Assembly: GCA_028564675.1 (NCBI GenBank)
Contig: JAOVVO010000369.1
Span: 1-64,000 of the forward strand
DNA: 64,000 bases
From: Onchocerca lupi
Lineage: Eukaryota > Nematoda > Chromadorea > Rhabditida > Onchocercidae
Reading direction: 5' to 3'
In this document: piece after piece, positions 52,621 to 63,960 of the stretch
Numbering within the stretch: the first letter of the stretch is position 1
Layout of the letters: every line of letters starts with the position of its first letter
Position numbers and translations under genes: made by a program
The notes under the pieces: generated by a model
The model's database searches: none
What the model was told of the DNA's origin: nothing
What the model saw: only the letters and a program-made list of their open reading frames with translations

Positions 52621-55194
52621 AATTTTGAAATTTATTTCATAATATATGTAAAAAAGTTATATTAAACAAATTTCAAAAATAAAAATGAATGTAAATTGCT
52701 ATGTGCAGCAATTAATTTTTCAAAGTATTTCTCTGCGTTTAAGTATTTTATCGATTTTATCAGTGTTTTTGAAAGAAAAAAAAAAAAAAATTGAAATGAA
52801 CTTGTTTTATGTGCTCTTCTGATCTATCTACAAGCCTGTTTATTACATCAGAACAACAAATGATATATTATTGTGACATAATTGTCATATGTCTATGTTT
52901 TTCTGAAAGATTAATTGAATCTGGCTTCATATCATTGCCTATCAATTAAGTTTACCGGAAAAAATCTAATGTGAATCGGCCAGAACAATGATCAAATTGA
53001 CTGTTAATCATACTCCCATGAGAGAGATAACTTGTAAATATTTGTGCATTTCATTTGTTGCAGGTTGAATTTGAATTGTGTTTGATAATCAATTATCACC
53101 TGACAATTTTTCCATCTCTTTCCCCAAGAGTTTTTTTAGTAAATTGCTTCTCATCGTTCACAATCGATATTCACCAATCTCATATAATCAAATCCGTACA
53201 ATGATAAAAGTAATTAAGTAATTAAGAAATGCAGGAAGATGAAAAACAACAAATATTTTAAAAAAAATACAGTTTCATGCATCTTTCTGTATGGGTAAAT
53301 ATTATCATTTTGTCTTGTTTTTTCTGTTTTCAATCGATAATGTGAAATAAATCAGATAAGAAATCATTCTTCATAGTGTTTTGATGGATGATTGATAAAT
53401 TTTCAAAATTACTGAAGAAAACTGGAAATTAAGAATAGTTGAAATTATTGAGACCCCTAAAGTAAATTGATTGTTTTTAGTTTCTTGCAGAAGCGAGACT
53501 GTAGAATTTCAAATAATATCTAAATTTAGGCTAGAAATTTTAAACGAGAAGTTAAGTAAGACTGACAATTTTCGAAATCGATTTTTTGTTTATGAACTCG
53601 ATAACTTCGAAAGTGATATTTCTTCACACTGAGATTTTATGTAAAATTTTAAAACTTTTTTTTTTTTGAATGATCTCAAGTCAACTTCAGATTTCAAATC
53701 AATTCATTTATTCATATTTTAACTTCCTTTTACTTTCTTTTTCATTTCAACTATTTCTCTGAATGCTTTTAACAATCTCATTTGATCTTAAAATACAAAA
53801 AAAAAAAAAAAAAGAAAAGAAAAATGATCATAGTATCTCAAAGAACAGTGAACATCAGTTTATTGATTATAGCAGCAATATTTTTAACATATTTTACCTC
53901 CAGAGAATATCTTAGCATTATATAATTATTTGATAAAAAGTATTATATTGCTATTTATTGATGAAATTGAGAAATTAATGGAGAAAGGGGGACATAAATG
54001 AGGGAAGCTTATTCTCAGAAAAGAAAAATGCAAGAAAATAATTTGAGGATAAATTAACGAAATTGCTTGAAAAGAAAGAAATAAGGAGCTTTAGAAAGTT
54101 GAATGCATCAAATAATTTCACACAACTCTTTTATGTGAGGAAAAAAAAAGTGAGGGTAGAAATCTGAATTGAATAAACCAGTTTACGAGGAAATAGCAGA
54201 ATTTTTCTCAACTAGAAATGCTTGAGAAAGTATGTGGCTATGTATTACATGAATTATAAACATTATGTAAATTGTGCTTGATGCATCATTGTTTCATCCT
54301 TCAAAAATGATCAAATAATTAGTTCGAAATGGAAATAACTTCTCAGCGATGGCAAAAAATGGAACGAGTTAAATTTTCCACGAAATTAAAATGATTCATT
54401 TCGACACAAACTGAATTAAATTTTGAAACTCGATGAAATATTATGAGAAATCATCATTGAATATGAAATATTATGAAAAATCATTATTAAATAATTATTT
54501 CTGATCGATTTATTTAAAAGTAATCATTATCGAAAATTTGTGTTATAAAAGCTAAAATGTACCATTCAGCGACAAAGACATAAATCGAATTTCGCATTTT
54601 AAAATTGCGATTTGATTATGAATTACTTAGTCCATATTTTTTTTATCTTTTCATTCTCTTATCAATCATGTTAGAAACTTCTTAAAAGAAAAATTTTTCC
54701 TAACTAAATAGATTCACTATATGCTCTTTCCTTAAAGATAACTTCTTAAGTAAAAATGATAATTTTATTGCAAAATAGTAATAAAAATTCACTGATATTT
54801 CAATAGTTTATTGAAAATTCAATGAATTTGACAAGATTCATTTAAATACTATGCAAAGTTTTTGAAAAAAATTATTCCCTCTGTTTGATAAAAAAATTAC
54901 AGAAAAGAAATGACAAATAATATTTGAAAGTAAAAAAAATGTTTACAAATTGTTGGCTTAGCCTCATTCAAATAAATTTTCTAATATTTTTTGTTGGTTT
55001 ATTTGTTAATTGATTGTTTGGATATGATCGGCTTCTACAAAAATTCATTCATTATCTATTTGAGTTGCAATAAACTGGATGGAATATTTTACAAAGAGCT
55101 GGAAATTACCGGATACTGCTAACTTTTTTTGTTTGTTCAACTAAGTGAAAAATTGCTAAACTAGAAGCTAGATCGGGGTATTTTCGAGAATAGC

Positions 55195-55202
55195 TATATA
55201 AA
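55195..55202 (+). promoter_or_regulatory. TATA box of the Cys-repeat gene
   Basis: TATATAAA lies 60 bp ahead of the ATG at 55262, a distance that fits a TATA promoter with a short 5' leader of about 30 nt. Confidence 0.55.
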
Positions 55203-55261
55203 AGCTTCACTTAAATATTTACTACCATAAAATCAACCTAACAACTTGTCAAAAGAAGGAA

Positions 55262-56740
55262 ATGAATAATTTTCTTCATCTATTTCTCATTGGTTTCATA
55301 GTAATTCATTATGTTTACTCCTTTCGAATCATCGAGAAAAAGCATCAACGTTTTCGACGTTGTGTTTGTCTACAAATTAAGTCCCTTTGTCAGTGCAATA
55401 ATGAACAGAAGCTAGAATCAGAATCACCTATCCATCATCAGCAACAACAATTTTACCGAGAAGGACCGCTATTAGTTGCTTCTGCTATTGAAAAGAATTC
55501 AACTAAATCTCAACCATCTCCATCTATTGTTTTTCCTTCTCTGTCATCAACTTGTATTCCAAATTGTCTTCAAGGATGCATGCAGAATCAATATTCTAAT
55601 TGTCAGCAATCCTGTAAAAATACGTGTAAAATGGAACAATCCATTCCGATTATTAATTTTCCTAAAGTAATACCGCAACAACAAAACTTACGACAAATGA
55701 TGCCAGAATCTCGTCCCATGCAATATCAAACATGGGAATCGAATATACAGAAGGATAATGCTGCTTCAATGTTGAAAATAAATACGCAAATACCCATGGC
55801 AATGTCGAATAGATCAATATTGCTGGCAGAATCAAATAAGTCACCATTTCCGTTATTTTCAGATTCAAATATTGGACAATTAAATATTCCACATGGCCAA
55901 GTTTCAAATGAAAAAAAGAATCTTTGCACGCAAGCTTGTATGCCATCTTGCCACTCGCAATGCATCCAGCAAAGTGCTTCAGTCATTATTTCTATCTCTC
56001 CGCATCAACTACCATTGGAATCTATTCCTCAGCACCAGCTACTATCAGATTCTGCACCTCATCATCAACTACTATCAGAATCTATCGCTCAGCATCAATT
56101 ACTATCAGATTCTGTATCTCATCATCAATTATCAGTGGAATCAAATGTTCAACAACCATTGATATCTGAAGTTTCACTGCAACAAGAACCTGCAACATAC
56201 AATAATAACATGCCAAATCTTACTCAAGTTCAAGTACCTTGCACCTCAATTTGCATGCCATCTTGTTCGAATCAATGCATTTATCAATCAACAATGTTAT
56301 CTCGCGCTTTTTATCCTTCTCCATCACCTGCACTCGTGCATCCATCATCGATCATTCAATTACAGCCTACAGCATCTGAATCCGAACAGCAACATTTAGC
56401 AAAAATCGGAAAATTTTCAATCAACACACAGAAAACACAACATTTCTCCGCTTGCCTTTATATTTGTCAGGATAATTGCATGCAGCAATGTTTGCAGCAA
56501 AATCGATCAACTGAACAATGCAGTATATCGTGCAGTTATGTATGTCACGACAATTGCGCCAAACAACAACAACAACAACAACAATTAATACAAAGCCAAG
56601 AATTGCCTCAACTTATTCATCATCAATCACAGCATATTTCCAGAATTCAACATTCACCATCATTTACTCAAATTCGACAAGTTCAAAAGATTCCAAATCG
56701 TAAGATATCTCAGGAACAGTATTATCAAAGCAACGGTTAA
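55262..56740 (+). CDS. Secreted Cys-x3-Cys repeat (C_tripleX-like) protein
   Basis: An intronless 492-codon frame. Residues 1-20 (MNNFLHLFLIGFIVIHYVYS) form a signal peptide. CVCLQIKSLCQC at 34-45 resembles the N-terminal motif of nematode DUF1096-type proteins. Four blocks with Cys every fourth residue follow: 98-122, 222-234 (CTQACMPSCHSQC), 327-339 (CTSICMPSCSNQC) and 398-432, the pattern of the nematode C_tripleX repeat. Linkers are rich in Gln, Ser and Pro, with five 10-residue repeats at 248-297 and a (CAA)7-coded Gln run near 435. No transmembrane segment or enzyme domain is seen. Likely an extracellular or matrix (cuticle or eggshell) protein, but its role is not known. The frame carries its own TATA box and poly(A) signal, so it is probably complete. 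Confidence 0.85.
   Translation: MNNFLHLFLIGFIVIHYVYSFRIIEKKHQRFRRCVCLQIKSLCQCNNEQKLESESPIHHQQQQFYREGPLLVASAIEKNSTKSQPSPSIVFPSLSSTCIPNCLQGCMQNQYSNCQQSCKNTCKMEQSIPIINFPKVIPQQQNLRQMMPESRPMQYQTWESNIQKDNAASMLKINTQIPMAMSNRSILLAESNKSPFPLFSDSNIGQLNIPHGQVSNEKKNLCTQACMPSCHSQCIQQSASVIISISPHQLPLESIPQHQLLSDSAPHHQLLSESIAQHQLLSDSVSHHQLSVESNVQQPLISEVSLQQEPATYNNNMPNLTQVQVPCTSICMPSCSNQCIYQSTMLSRAFYPSPSPALVHPSSIIQLQPTASESEQQHLAKIGKFSINTQKTQHFSACLYICQDNCMQQCLQQNRSTEQCSISCSYVCHDNCAKQQQQQQQLIQSQELPQLIHHQSQHISRIQHSPSFTQIRQVQKIPNRKISQEQYYQSNG
56003..56152 (+). repeat. Coding minisatellite, five 30-bp units
   Basis: Five in-frame 30-bp units encode variants of HQLLSDSAPH, HQLLSESIAQ and HQLLSDSVSH. The first (HQLPLESIPQ) and last (HQLSVESNVQ) are the most diverged. 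Acidic and neutral variants alternate (LLSD/LLSE), suggesting a 60-bp higher-order unit. Confidence 0.85.
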
Positions 56741-56880
56741 CTTGTTTACAACAATTATCCGGTTTAATTAATTGCGGATAATTATTTCTATAAATGTGGC
56801 GAAATCTGGAAGAAAAAGTTGAAATGATTAATGTCATGTGATTGTATAATGCTATTTATCTTCTTTGATCAATGCTTATA

Positions 56881-56886
56881 AATAAA
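56881..56886 (+). terminator. Poly(A) signal of the Cys-repeat gene
   Basis: AATAAA lies about 140 nt after the TAA stop. A second (CAATAAAATC) follows about 20 nt later. Confidence 0.6.
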
Positions 56887-58722
56887 TTCTTCTATGGTTA
56901 CAATAAAATCTCATCAATAAATGCATGAAGTAATATTTGTAGGAAGAAGATATTTTGATTTGGAATTTATGGCTGATAATTATGTAATTTCATTTATATA
57001 TGAATTTAAATAATTTTGGATGATTGAAAAAGATTAATGAAATTTGAATTAATGAAATAAACTCAAAAATCCCTTAACAGTGGAGAAAAAAAATAGGAAA
57101 TGAATAAAAATAATCATATCACCACCACTAATGATTCTGCTTTTGCGTCTACTCTAATTATTCAGTAAGATTCTGCAAATCAAAATAAATGATGGGGAAA
57201 TTATGCGTCAAACAAATACGTTCTTCTTCACGTTACGGACGTCATGAAATCATTTGATTCACGTTTTCATGCGTATGACAGTTGTTGATGTTCTTACGAT
57301 ATTCATTATCATTTTAAATGTAAAAATCGATCAGCTTACGGTGAAAAATTCTCAATGACATATGATCAAATATATTTTACATAATATTAAATCTGCAAAA
57401 ATTAAAATGCAAATGCTCCGTTGTTACTCCTCACATAACTTTGCAAGTTCTTCACCGATTGCCTTCAAATTTTGACACAACATTGCATTCGAATAGGCGC
57501 ATGTTTTTTTACAGTATACTTATTTTTTTACCTGTCACACGTATGACAGGTAAAGTAAATGATCTAGTTGAATTTTTCGACATGCCTACACATGCCTTCA
57601 TGAACGAACTGAATTTATTGATCGTCTACTATCCGGAAGCGGCCACGCTTTTACAGCTAATTTTTTTTAATAAAATTTTTATCATAACATATTCTTCATT
57701 TGACGTGAAACGCTGGAACGAATATCGTAAATGAGAATTATTTCGCATTCATTAATGCTTGTTTTTTAAATTGAAATTTTCAATTATGCGAACAAGATAA
57801 ATCCCAAAAATAAACAAAGCAAAAATTATTTTGAGCATATTAGAGTAAAGAAGCATCAAAAATGGAATGAATAAATTACAACATTAAGGCCATTATGAAT
57901 AAATTGCTATTGCTGAATAAAAATTAGCGATTGAAAAGATAAACGATTTAAATAATTTGCTAACTTACATAATTACTCATTCTTTTTTGTAAATTTAAAA
58001 TCATTCTACGAAACTTCTCAAATTAAATAATTAAGATTGAATTTTCAGATAGTATCAAATTGTTCATAAAATCTTTTGTTTTGCTTTTGTTATTGTTTTC
58101 ATTCATTTCTCTCCGTGTCATCCTGGAACTCTACTCGTCATCAGGAAGGTAAAACTATTGTTTTATACCAGCAATATCTATTAACTATAATTTTAAATCT
58201 AAGCGGAAATCTTTGTATGATTTGGTAATACAGTAGCAATGATTTGACAATTAAAATATGAAAATTAACGAAAGTTTTGAAATCTGACACTTAAAATTCT
58301 TTCTGAACAGATGGAATAGCTATTATTAATTTAATTCAATTATTTTAAATATTTCAGTAATAAACTACTGAATTTGAACTTCAAGTTTTGAAATATTACA
58401 TTAAAGAACTTGACTATAATAATCGAATCCTGAATTTCTCACTTTGCAAATTGAAAGTTTTTATGAATGTAAAAGTTACCGAGAAATTTCAACTACCGTT
58501 ATCTTTAAGTAAACAAACTATCTTACACGTTATAAATAATTTAACTTATGTGAAAGAAAAAAACTGGAACAAAGAACGATTGAAAATTTGCATAATAAGG
58601 AGCAAAAATCATCTGAAACAACTTAATTTAATGATAAAATGAAATAAAGTAAAGCTAAAAAAAAAAACCGGAAAATTAAATTCCGTAAACCGAACAATGA
58701 GAGAAATATATCACATTTATGA
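56887..58722. other. Intergenic region between convergent genes
   Basis: Separates the Cys-repeat gene (+) from MGAT1 (-). The ORF 57441-57734 (+) has a middle part with coding-like composition (VNDLVEFFDMPTHAFMNELN) but no recognised domain or splice context, so I do not call it. ORF 58388-58642 (+) is similarly unsupported. The stretch contains a perfect 11-bp inverted repeat at 57527-57554. Confidence 0.45.
57527..57554. repeat. Perfect 11-bp inverted repeat
   Basis: TTTACCTGTCA and TGACAGGTAAA flank CACGTA. The core CGTATGACAG also occurs alone near 57272. It is symmetrical enough to be a dimeric factor site, but nothing identifies a binder. Confidence 0.6.
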
Positions 58723-61700
58723 CTATTCTTCTGATGGTGCTTCCCATTTTGGATCGTATCCGGACCAGCTGTTCCGATCCGGTGCTATATATATTCGTAT
58801 TCCATTGATGAAGCATGTTACCACACCCAAATAGGCTGTTCGTGGTACTCCATCCTGTAATTTCCGAACAAATTATTATTCTCTGAAATCATTGGATCAC
58901 TGGAGAGACGAAAATTTCTTGCAAAATTTCACACTTCAATTAAATTCGTTTATTTTTTTAAACAGAAATATTTAAATTATAATTGAATTTTCAATGAAAA
59001 TTTTTTTTTCTAAAGCACCTTGAAATCTCGCATTATTTTTAATTGATCAGCGATTCGTAAATAATTCCATAATGTTTTGTACTGAATGCGTAGAGTACCA
59101 TTACGAAAGGATTTAGGTTCTGTTAATGAGATAAGAGGTGCCGAATATACCCGTTTCAGAAAGGCACTATCATAATTCTCCTAGAAATCATTTCTTTTTA
59201 CTGATTAGCTTGAAAAATTCATTGATATGATCATCAAATATTTACAATGATGTAAAAAAATATGATACCTCACTAGCATCTTTTGTTTATAATTTTCTAA
59301 GGAAAAATTCATCATTTGAAAAAAATCATTAATTATTGATTAATGTACAAATGAAAAAAAAATTACTTTAAGTAAATAATGTAAATTGAATTTTGTAAAA
59401 TTTACAAAAACTTCATTGATAACAATATTGGTAAGATGCTCCGTGAAAAATAATCCCCTGTAATGAAGTAAATTATTGTAATATTACAGAAATCAGATAG
59501 TAATATGAATAGATCAATCAATTTATTGAAAATGATTATTTCATTTAATGATTAATTAATTCAATTGGTTTCTTATCATTTGATTTATCAATAATCTTTT
59601 TTTTTTTTCACCTGAAAAGTAATAGCTTACCTGCTTGCGCCTTTTTTCCCCTCAAGAGTCATCCCAGTTCGTGATATTTCAGGTCTAATGCAAGCTCGAT
59701 TTTTACGTATTGTATTGTTACGTATCCAATCATCCCAGAAACCATTTGGCCAAATAGGACCCAATTCATTCCATAATTCTCTGGAATAGAATGAAAAAAT
59801 TTAGTATAAAACTTTAAAGGACAATCTTTTCTAAGATTTAATTTGCAAAATTCACCCTCGCAACATAGAGCTAATTGCTTTAATTGCGATAAAATCGAAA
59901 ATTTTCCTGAAAATATAGTCTACATTAAGTGTTTGATGCTTACAATTTCATAAAATTGATTAAAGTTTGAAAAAATTTCCAAAAGTTTTTCAGAAATTCG
60001 GAAAAAGAGACACACTATCGCTCTTACTTGGTCATCATCCATCCAAGTCCAGGAAAAAAATCGCTGCGATACAGCAACTCAGGTTGTTTCCTATCAATCA
60101 GATAAGTTTTGCCATTATCATTCCACGCTGATACGCAATATAAAGTCTTATCAGCATCCAAGAGTGGTCGTGTGGCGCTAAAGTATTCGAAAAAATCAGG
60201 TGCTATATCCAAATCATCTGTAAATATAGTTATGATATTTAATTTTTACTTCAATTTTAAAAAAAAATTTGAAATCAATTTAAAAATTTGAGAGAAATAT
60301 ACTTTGAAAAGATTGTTACTCTTATAATTAGTAGTCTGGAAGATAAATTCATTAACTAGACTAGACTAACTAACTAATTAATTGATTAATTAATCAAAAT
60401 AAAAACCTTCAGTGATAATAACACTGGAATGATTGAGTTTATCAAATACATGTGATAAACCAAGTTTATAATGTCTTGCTATCTGATAATAAGTAATGTA
60501 ACGTTTATGTTCCGGGATTACTGTAATATGAGCTCTCTGACTGCTCAAATGCTGCAATAATGTTTTTTTCAAAATTTTCGTTAATTTAAATTCTTTTTTT
60601 CCCATTAATTAATTCCAGAACTAATTTTTAATCAATATTTATAGTATCTGGAGATGTATAACTTATCTCTTTATCGAAATTCTTATGATAATTGTAATGC
60701 TTATCAAATTTTTGAAATGCAAGCATTAATTAACATAATCGATTTAATTGGAAGAGATAATTTTCCAGTTACTGATATTTCACTTATCACATCATATTTG
60801 CATAAATGTTATGTTACCTTACTTCCTTTTTTTATTTGTTCATCAATATTTTTGTAATCTTTTATTTTTTATTTTTTACATTTAAAATTTTAAAACGAAA
60901 AAATTAATTTTCGAAATGTGACTGAAGAATATTCTAAAAACTGTAATTTTTCCATTTCATCGGAAGTTACAGAAATATCAATAACTGGAAAAATGCTTAT
61001 TTTCTACAAATTCAATTTTATTTAGAATATTTAAAGAATTTTTTGGCTTCCACTTTCATTCAGCATTTTTAATTACATATCTATTTAAAAAAAAAACTCA
61101 ATATTAGTTGCTCTTATAATAGAAAATGGAAAACATTACCTTAATGTAAATCACTGCGGCACCAAACTTTTCGATGACCTTTTCGACCCTTGAGTCATCA
61201 CAATCCTGACTTACTATTATGGGAAATTTTTCAGCTGATGGCCGATACCTAAATATTTATATTTTTATGCCTGAATTAACAAATCGAGATCATTTGCAAC
61301 ATTAATTTGATCAATTTTAAGATCATCGACAAAAGTATGCTAATATATTTCAAGATCAGTATTTTTTGAACATGACTTTGGCAATCAATATCTCTAATTT
61401 CTAATCTCAATATCTTTAATCTTGAAATATAATTACAATCAAAATTTAGTCAATAAAATAAATAAGCAGATTGTTTAGATTAAAATAAAAACAAGCAAAA
61501 TATGATATGTCTAATTTTGCAAATTCATGTTGCTAATTCGATTAATTAAATTCTTATTTTCATAAGTTTCGCAAAAAATTAATAATTATTTACCTGAGTA
61601 ATTTTTCCAAAAGATTATTAATTGCTTTTGGACGATTGCATACAAATACTAAGACAGGAATTTGATGAGGCCATGCGTCGTCACCTGATGACCATCGCTT

Positions 61701-62171
61701 GAACTTATGCGACAATGATACACGATGAGGTCGCACTACTACCCGTGTCATAGTAACATTCTTCCTCTTTTCAATTTCAATTTTATCAAACTTCTTTCTA
61801 AATAAAATATCATTTTGTTAAATCTAATTACGTCTAATTAATTTAACCATGACAAGCACAATTGATGTTATCAATGCTCACAAATTTTGATTGTTATTCC
61901 TTTAGTTTCCGAATTTATGATATTTCATAAATGCTGTTCCGCTTGAAAGATATGAATGAAATACTTTTATTTAATTAAATATTTACAGAATAAGAATATT
62001 TTAGCAATTCTAAATTAATATACCTTCTTTCATTTATATTTCTCGAAAAAAAGCAAAAAAAAAAAAAATTGCGAGAAAAACTTACTGAAGTAATTTAATT
62101 TCATTTTTGCTTTCTTGCAAAAGTTTCTCCAAATCATCTATTTTGTATCTTAATTCATGCACACTTGTTAA
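58723..62171 (-). CDS. MGAT1: N-acetylglucosaminyltransferase I, lacking its first exon
   Basis: Nine minus-strand exons, in order 62171-62086, 61797-61594, 61248-61140, 60551-60407, 60217-60028, 59780-59631, 59457-59367, 59180-59019 and 58854-58723, encode 422 residues. A stem coiled coil comes first, then conserved stretches: YRPSAEKFPIIVSQDC, YYQIARHYKLGL, the metal-binding EDD in TEDDLDIAPDFFEYF, CVSAWNDNGK, LLYRSDFFPGLGWMM, FWDDWIR (with the Asp that acts as catalytic base in the rabbit enzyme) and WSGYDPKWEAPSEE at the end. The enzyme adds GlcNAc to Man5GlcNAc2 in the Golgi, opening the path to complex and paucimannose N-glycans. Human GnT-I has 445 residues. The short cytoplasmic tail and membrane anchor must lie in an upstream exon that I could not locate. 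C. elegans has three paralogues (gly-12, -13, -14); which one this matches is open. Confidence 0.95.
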
Positions 62172-63823
62172 CTGAAAATTTTTTTTTTAACATTCTGAAT
62201 ACATTATATTCTAAGATTTTCTATCAAGAAAAAACATTCTAATAATTTTTTTTTTTTTTTTTTTTTTTTTGCATGTTCTATAATAATTCCGCAATCATTT
62301 GGTCTATCCCAGAATAATCGTCAATATCCTATATTTGAGAGTTTGATCGATTAAATTAGCCTAAATACTCGACTTTTCATCTCAACTGTTTCTTTTTCTT
62401 TTCAGCATTTGATGTTGAAAAACCGCGATAATTTTAAAATAAATATGTCCAAATAATCAGAATATTTGTACTGTAAAATATTTCTCAAATTATTCATCAC
62501 TTAAGATGAATATAAATGAATGTTACAATGTGTAATGTAAATGAATCATTTATCCATTTCTCATCTTTGTTTCCAATTCCTAAGCTTATCTTCAGTTGTA
62601 AAAATACCAGGGATTAATTTACATGCAAATGTTCCCGATCCAATAGTCAAGCTTATGTACAATCTCTAATCTCTAGAATATTGTGAAGATTTTCCCATCT
62701 GATAATTAAACTTTTATTGAAATTACACGTTTCCGCCATTCGAGAAAAAGGGACCTTTTTCACAAACAAATCTTCCATGACATATTTGATGCCACAAATT
62801 GGAATAAATATGTCATGGAAGTTTTGTTTGAGGGAAGAATCTTTCTTTGCCCAGCATAAAACGAATAATTTCAATAATTATTTTAATAGAAAATACAAGA
62901 AATGATATCATAAGTATGAGAAAAATTAGTATTTTCAATTACAAAAATCGTTACAAAAGAATCTAGGAGAGAGATTGTGATAAATAGAAATAATTATTAG
63001 TACTAATCCTAAATAAATCGAAGAATACCTTTTAGCGCTGGAATTGTTTTACAACATTTCAAATTTTGCACAAACTTGATTATCAGATGAGAAAATCTTT
63101 ACAATATTCTGACCACTGCACACAAATTACACATTATTAGGTCGAAAACATTTACATGTGAATTAGTTCCCAGTATTTTCCTGTTGAAAATTACATTAAA
63201 AATCATAACATTCATCCATATCCTAAATGATGAATCATTTGAAAAATATTCTACAGTACAAATATTCTGATTATTTGGATATATTTATATTAAAATTATT
63301 TCAGTTTTTCTGACATTTGGATACTTATGAAATGGCTATTTCCGCAAACTTCATATATATGAGATAGGATTTAATTAAAAGATAAGCGCAATATTCCTTT
63401 TCTATTCCTTGATTTAGTAAACAATATGTTAAATAATCTGCTATTTCTAAATATTATAGATAATAAAGCTAACAATGCATCATATAATTTTGATTTTAGC
63501 TTACATACGATTGTATACTTTAGATTCGTTGGTGGAAATTAAATGCGACAGATATGAATATATTCATTTATGCAAATTATGATCCAAATCTTTTGAATAA
63601 GTAAATCATTTGCTTGATGTAATTTAGCAAGTTCTAAAGCTTTTTCAAGATAATAAAATAAGAAAAAATCATCTTATTTTTCTTGTGCTTTCTCGAAATT
63701 TATAAAAATCTTTTATTTTTTTTTAAACTAATTCATGGAAAAATAAAAAGATAATACAAAATACAAAGTCATACAAAATCACTTCTATAATACAAAAATC
63801 TTCTAGTTTGCAAAGTACTACCA
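62172..63823. other. Upstream region of MGAT1
   Basis: Between the first identified MGAT1 exon and the next minus-strand gene. It must contain the missing anchor exon of MGAT1, or its promoter, or both. No ATG followed by a hydrophobic run and a phase-0 donor was convincing. The ORF 62653-62874 (-) overlaps the hairpin described separately. Confidence 0.45.
62759..62834. ncRNA. Candidate microRNA hairpin with miR-281/46/47-like seed
   Basis: Arms 62764-62787 and 62806-62829 pair over 24 positions with a single mismatch around an 18-nt loop. Looser pairing, including G.U pairs, continues outward for several more base pairs. On the + strand the 3' arm holds TGTCATGGAAGTTTTGTTTG starting at 62811. 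Its first nine or ten bases equal, from memory, the start of the miR-281/miR-46/miR-47 family, also a 3'-arm product. Because the hairpin is nearly symmetric, the minus strand offers the same seed on its own 3' arm. A short inverted repeat of mobile origin is the main alternative. Confidence 0.5.
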
Positions 63824-63960
63824 TTATTTCCGATCACGTTCCGTTTGCTTGTTAGAAGCTTCCTTCAAATCTTGCAACAAATTACGTCCTAATATATTTC
63901 CAGCGGTAATTAAACCACTATATAACACACTTCCAATTCCACAAAAGAGTACATCTTGTC
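63824..63960 (-). CDS. C-terminal exon of an unidentified gene (runs off the window)
   Basis: After the acceptor AATCTTTAAG (ending just above 63960) a phase-1-to-stop exon encodes 44 full codons, QDVLFCGIGSVLYSGLITAG then NILGRNLLQDLKEASNKQTE, ending RDRK and TAA. The first half is mildly hydrophobic and Gly-rich, like a small membrane helix; the tail is charged. I do not recognise the family. Upstream exons lie beyond 64,000. It shares strand with MGAT1 and lies about 1.65 kb upstream of it. Confidence 0.6.

Larger units (their letters stand above)
51763..55194. other. AT-rich intergenic DNA
   Basis: No gene recognised. It includes a CT-rich microsatellite, a three-copy GGTCAAA-containing repeat and many homopolymer tracts. 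The open frame 52346-52576 (-) is opposite the GGTCAAA repeat and has no recognisable product. Confidence 0.5.
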
